The notes below the pieces were generated by a model, which was not told the origin of the DNA, did no database searches, and worked only from the letters and a program-made list of their open reading frames with translations. Below, piece after piece: positions 14,159-16,438 of a stretch of DNA of 16,438 nucleotides. Origin of the DNA: CAYIFA01 sp964362625 (GTDB lineage Bacteria; Patescibacteriota; Minisyncoccia; 1-14-0-10-42-19). Position 1 is the stretch's first letter; each line of letters opens with the position of its first letter. Location: positions 1 through 16,438 of the forward strand of contig CAYIFA010000018.1 in NCBI GenBank assembly GCA_964362625.1, written 5' to 3'. The position numbers were made by a program, and so were the translations under genes.

Positions 14159-14843
14159 AATCTGTTTCGCTGTCAATATCAACCGCGTCTATTTTGTCGA
14201 GTTTCACGAAACGAGTTCTTGAGCCAGTGAGCAATTTGTCTTTCATTAAAGTATCGTAGCGCACCGCGATTACATCCACGTGCGCGAAAGCCGGAGTCAG
14301 TAAGTGCCGAGCCATATTAGACGGCTCGTTAAATCCAGTCATCTCTTTTGGAATAAAAGGATGCAGTTCGTCATTTTTTATTTGCCAGAGCTTGTATGGA
14401 TGTTTTGGGGCAGTTGTTATTGTTCGCGCTGATGAGGCGGTCGGATCGTTCAATAAAAGTTCGACACACGCGTCAATTGATTTGGATGAGCAAAGAGGCG
14501 CTGTCGGCGGCAAACGCAAGATAATATCCGGCTTCCATCCCTCATTTTTTTCCAGCCAGCTTACTGCGTGCACCAAAAAGTCAATATCAGAAGCATTGTC
14601 ATCGGCCAAATGCACTGGGCGAATAAATGGCGTTTCTGCGCCGTATTGCCGTCCGATTTCGGCGTATTCTTCAGAGTCCGTTGACAGAATTAGACGCGAA
14701 ATATGCTTAGATTTTTTTGCCGCCTCAATAATCCAAGCCATTAAAGGTTTTCCAGCCAAACCCCGGATATTTTTGTGCGGGATGCTCTTGGAGCCGGAAC
14801 GGGCGCCCACAACCCCTAAAACTTTAATTTTGCCGGTTTTCAT
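14106..14843 (-). CDS. Acylneuraminate cytidylyltransferase family (CMP-sugar synthase)
   Basis: Activates a sugar acid or nonulosonate as a CMP-sugar using CTP. The 245-residue protein has the N-terminal CTP loop ARSGSKSIPHKN (14-25) followed by LAGKPL (29-34), STD (54-56), LPPTAPL (111-117, usually LQPTSPL) and DIDSETDF (222-229), the terminal metal motif of the family. Length is as expected. No sialic, legionaminic or pseudaminic acid synthase is in the window, so the sugar is not known; KDO-type is less likely by sequence. It runs against the glycosyltransferase gene and overlaps it by 53 bases, with no terminator between. The ATG lies 9 bases after a candidate -10 box. Distant members of this fold can use other substrates. 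Confidence 0.8.
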   Translation of the reverse strand: MKTGKIKVLGVVGARSGSKSIPHKNIRGLAGKPLMAWIIEAAKKSKHISRLILSTDSEEYAEIGRQYGAETPFIRPVHLADDNASDIDFLVHAVSWLEKNEGWKPDIILRLPPTAPLCSSKSIDACVELLLNDPTASSARTITTAPKHPYKLWQIKNDELHPFIPKEMTGFNEPSNMARHLLTPAFAHVDVIAVRYDTLMKDKLLTGSRTRFVKLDKIDAVDIDSETDFMLAEALLKKRLGNNAL

Positions 14844-14852
14844 GTTAATTTA

Positions 14853-14881
14853 GTTCTATCAACACTATTGACATAAGTCAA
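14853..14881 (-). promoter_or_regulatory. Candidate promoter of the cytidylyltransferase, with palindrome
   Basis: On the - strand TTGACT (14881-14876), 17 bases, TAGAAC (14858-14853, 4 of 6), with the ATG 9 bases further on. The -35 box lies in the palindrome TTGACATAAGTCAA (14868-14881), whose left arm is a perfect TTGACA for the opposite strand, but no good -10 box for the ABC gene is found at 16-18 bases. Confidence 0.4.
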
Positions 14882-14894
14882 TTTTAAATTTTTT

Positions 14895-16438
14895 ATGCGG
14901 GATAAAAAACGTCTTCAATACATTTTTAAGATATTCAAGCTGATGTCGGCTAGATATAAATTTCAGATCGCGTTTTTGGCGATTCTGGGGTTTTTAAGCG
15001 GCCTTCTGGAAGGTATTGGTATTGGAGTTATTATTCCGCTTTTCGCGTTTGTTGCGGATAAAGGCGCGCTGGGGTCTGATGCTATTACGCGGATCATCTC
15101 CGGTGTTTTCGGCCTTTTGGGTTTGGAATTGAAGCTGGCGCCGCTTTTGTTTTTCATGTTTTTCTTGTTCGTTTTTAAGGCTATTGCCAGCCTGATTTTC
15201 GGATATATTCGCTCGCGCATCATTATAGATTATACCCATGGCCTTAAAGTTGATCTGTATCGGAGAATCTTCAGCGCTTCCTGGCCGTATTTGCTGAAAC
15301 AGAAATCCGGCTATCTTAGCGCGACTATAACCAGCGATGTGCGCGCCTATGAATCAATGTTGGGCGCAATTACATCATTGATAATGGTAATTTCCGGATT
15401 AATTATTTACACCACAATTGCGGTAAGCATTTCTTATTTCATAACAATGGCCGCTTTAACATTAGGAATAATTATTCTTTATGTTTTTAAACCGCTTTTA
15501 TTTAGAGCCAAAAGATACGCGAAGACGCTCGCCGATCTTTATAAGCGAACGATTCACGAAATACAGCAGAACATAGGCGGGATAAAGACGATAAAAGCTA
15601 TGGCTCTTGAGCGGGGATTTGTGCGGAGTGCTACGCCTTTATTTGAGTTATGGCGTCGAGTAACTATTCACGCGACTTTGATAAGCGGCTTGTCATCGGC
15701 AACCATGATGCAGCCGTTTATTTTGCTTTTTATAATATTGGTTTTTTTCTTATCTTTTTCCCGTCCCGGTTTCGAGCTCGCGAGTTTTGTCGCGGTTATT
15801 TATTTAGTACAAAGGATATTGGGTTTTTTCGGTGATTTGCAGCAATCGCTACAGCGGATTAGCGCGGCTATTCCCGCGGTGCAAAATGTTATGACGTTAG
15901 ATGAGGAAATTAAGAAATATGCCGAACCGGATTCGGGATCACGCGAATTCAAATTTGATCAAGAACTGGAACTACGCGATATTAATTTTTCTTATATTCC
16001 CGGCCGCCCGATTTTTGAAGGACTTACGCTTGCGATTAAAAAGGGAGAAACGCTCGGGATTATTGGCGCCTCTGGGGCGGGTAAAACCACTCTGGTTGAT
16101 TTATGTCTTCGTCTGCTCCGGCCCGGTAGAGGAATAATTTTTGTTGATGGAATACCGTCGGATAGCATATCGCTTGAGAGTTGGCGGAAGTCCATCGGTT
16201 ATGTGTCGCAGGACATATTTATTAAAAATGAAACAATAGAAGCGAACATCGGGTTTTACGATAACGATATTTCGGAGCAAGATATAATTAGAGGAGCGAA
16301 AAGGGCCAATATATATGATTTTATTATAAATCTTCCGGATAAATTCCGGACTGTGGTTGGCGACCGGGGCGTTATGCTTTCCGGCGGCGAGCGCCAGCGT
16401 GTGGCGCTTGCCCGAGTTTTCGCGAGAAACCCGCAGAT
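14895..16438 (+). CDS. ABC transporter, lipid-linked glycan flippase type (PglK/MsbA-like), 3' end cut by the window
   Basis: A half-transporter with fused membrane and ATPase domains, visible for 514 residues and still open at the right edge. Residues 1-300 contain about six hydrophobic segments, beginning with AFLAILGFLSG and LEGIGIGVIIPLFAF, the latter typical of PglK-type flippases (ExxGIGxxxPF). The ATPase part begins about residue 355 and shows Walker A GASGAGKTT (391-399), a Q loop YVSQD and the signature LSGGERQ (495-501); Walker B and the His switch lie beyond the window. No Shine-Dalgarno sequence precedes the ATG. With glycosyltransferase and nucleotide-sugar genes beside it, moving a lipid-linked oligosaccharide across the inner membrane is the likely role. 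A multidrug or lipid A exporter is the alternative. Confidence 0.85.
   Translation, partial: MRDKKRLQYIFKIFKLMSARYKFQIAFLAILGFLSGLLEGIGIGVIIPLFAFVADKGALGSDAITRIISGVFGLLGLELKLAPLLFFMFFLFVFKAIASLIFGYIRSRIIIDYTHGLKVDLYRRIFSASWPYLLKQKSGYLSATITSDVRAYESMLGAITSLIMVISGLIIYTTIAVSISYFITMAALTLGIIILYVFKPLLFRAKRYAKTLADLYKRTIHEIQQNIGGIKTIKAMALERGFVRSATPLFELWRRVTIHATLISGLSSATMMQPFILLFIILVFFLSFSRPGFELASFVAVIYLVQRILGFFGDLQQSLQRISAAIPAVQNVMTLDEEIKKYAEPDSGSREFKFDQELELRDINFSYIPGRPIFEGLTLAIKKGETLGIIGASGAGKTTLVDLCLRLLRPGRGIIFVDGIPSDSISLESWRKSIGYVSQDIFIKNETIEANIGFYDNDISEQDIIRGAKRANIYDFIINLPDKFRTVVGDRGVMLSGGERQRVALARVFARNPQ

Noticed and set aside
14392..14853. 153-codon frame on the + strand opposite the cytidylyltransferase
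   Set aside because: Antisense to the conserved part of the cytidylyltransferase and without recognisable domains.
1..16438. CRISPR arrays, insertion sequences, rRNA, tRNA, alternative genetic code
   Set aside because: No regularly spaced direct repeats, transposase motifs or RNA gene signatures were seen. TGA ends several genes at the expected length, which argues against a TGA-recoded code.

Overview
The window is one stretch of a surface-glycan (nucleotide-sugar, modification and export) cluster. It holds 16 intact or edge-cut protein genes and one broken gene. By eye the base composition is middling (mid-40s % GC), genes are tightly packed with ATGA/TAATG overlaps, and TGA works as a stop (e.g. 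gmhA), so the genetic code is the standard one. No marker gene fixes the taxon. The palindromic repeat at 7313-7364, the long-stemmed terminator and the type of endonuclease/exonuclease/phosphatase remnant resemble what I recall from uncultivated bacteria such as Patescibacteria, but that placement is an inference and not secure.

Left part, + strand, 258-8302: a nearly complete GDP-D-glycero-D-manno-heptose pathway. It contains hddA (heptose-7-P kinase), gmhA (sedoheptulose-7-P isomerase), a gmd/dmhA-like GDP-sugar 4,6-dehydratase, and a fusion protein carrying the HddC guanylyltransferase and the GmhB phosphatase. Two extended SDR sugar enzymes follow, then an alpha/beta pair of thiamine-diphosphate E1 proteins with no E2 or E3 partner in view. 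A broken EEP-family hydrolase gene lies between gmhA and gmd. The unit ends at a strong stem-loop terminator (8301-8331).

Middle part, - strand, 8333-11582: read leftwards from a very good sigma70-type promoter. It holds a zinc-finger SAM methyltransferase, an RmlC-like epimerase (with its own promoter and Shine-Dalgarno sequence), a radical SAM/SPASM enzyme and a classical SDR.

Right part: a divergent + strand trio (TylF-type methyltransferase, CmcI-type methyltransferase, family 2 glycosyltransferase, 11669-14158), a convergent cytidylyltransferase on the - strand that overlaps the glycosyltransferase by 53 bp, and a PglK/MsbA-type ABC flippase running off the right edge.

Working model (inference): sedoheptulose-7-P is turned into GDP-heptose and dehydrated to a 4-keto-6-deoxy heptose. 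This is then epimerised or reduced by the SDRs and the RmlC-like protein, and possibly given a two-carbon branch by the E1 alpha/beta pair. The sugar would be O-methylated, built into a glycan with at least one CMP-activated sugar, and flipped by the ABC transporter. The most interesting point is the orphan E1 pair, which appears to lack the histidines that normally serve lipoyl transfer. Next is the three-arm palindrome that carries the stop codon of E1-alpha and the start codon of E1-beta.
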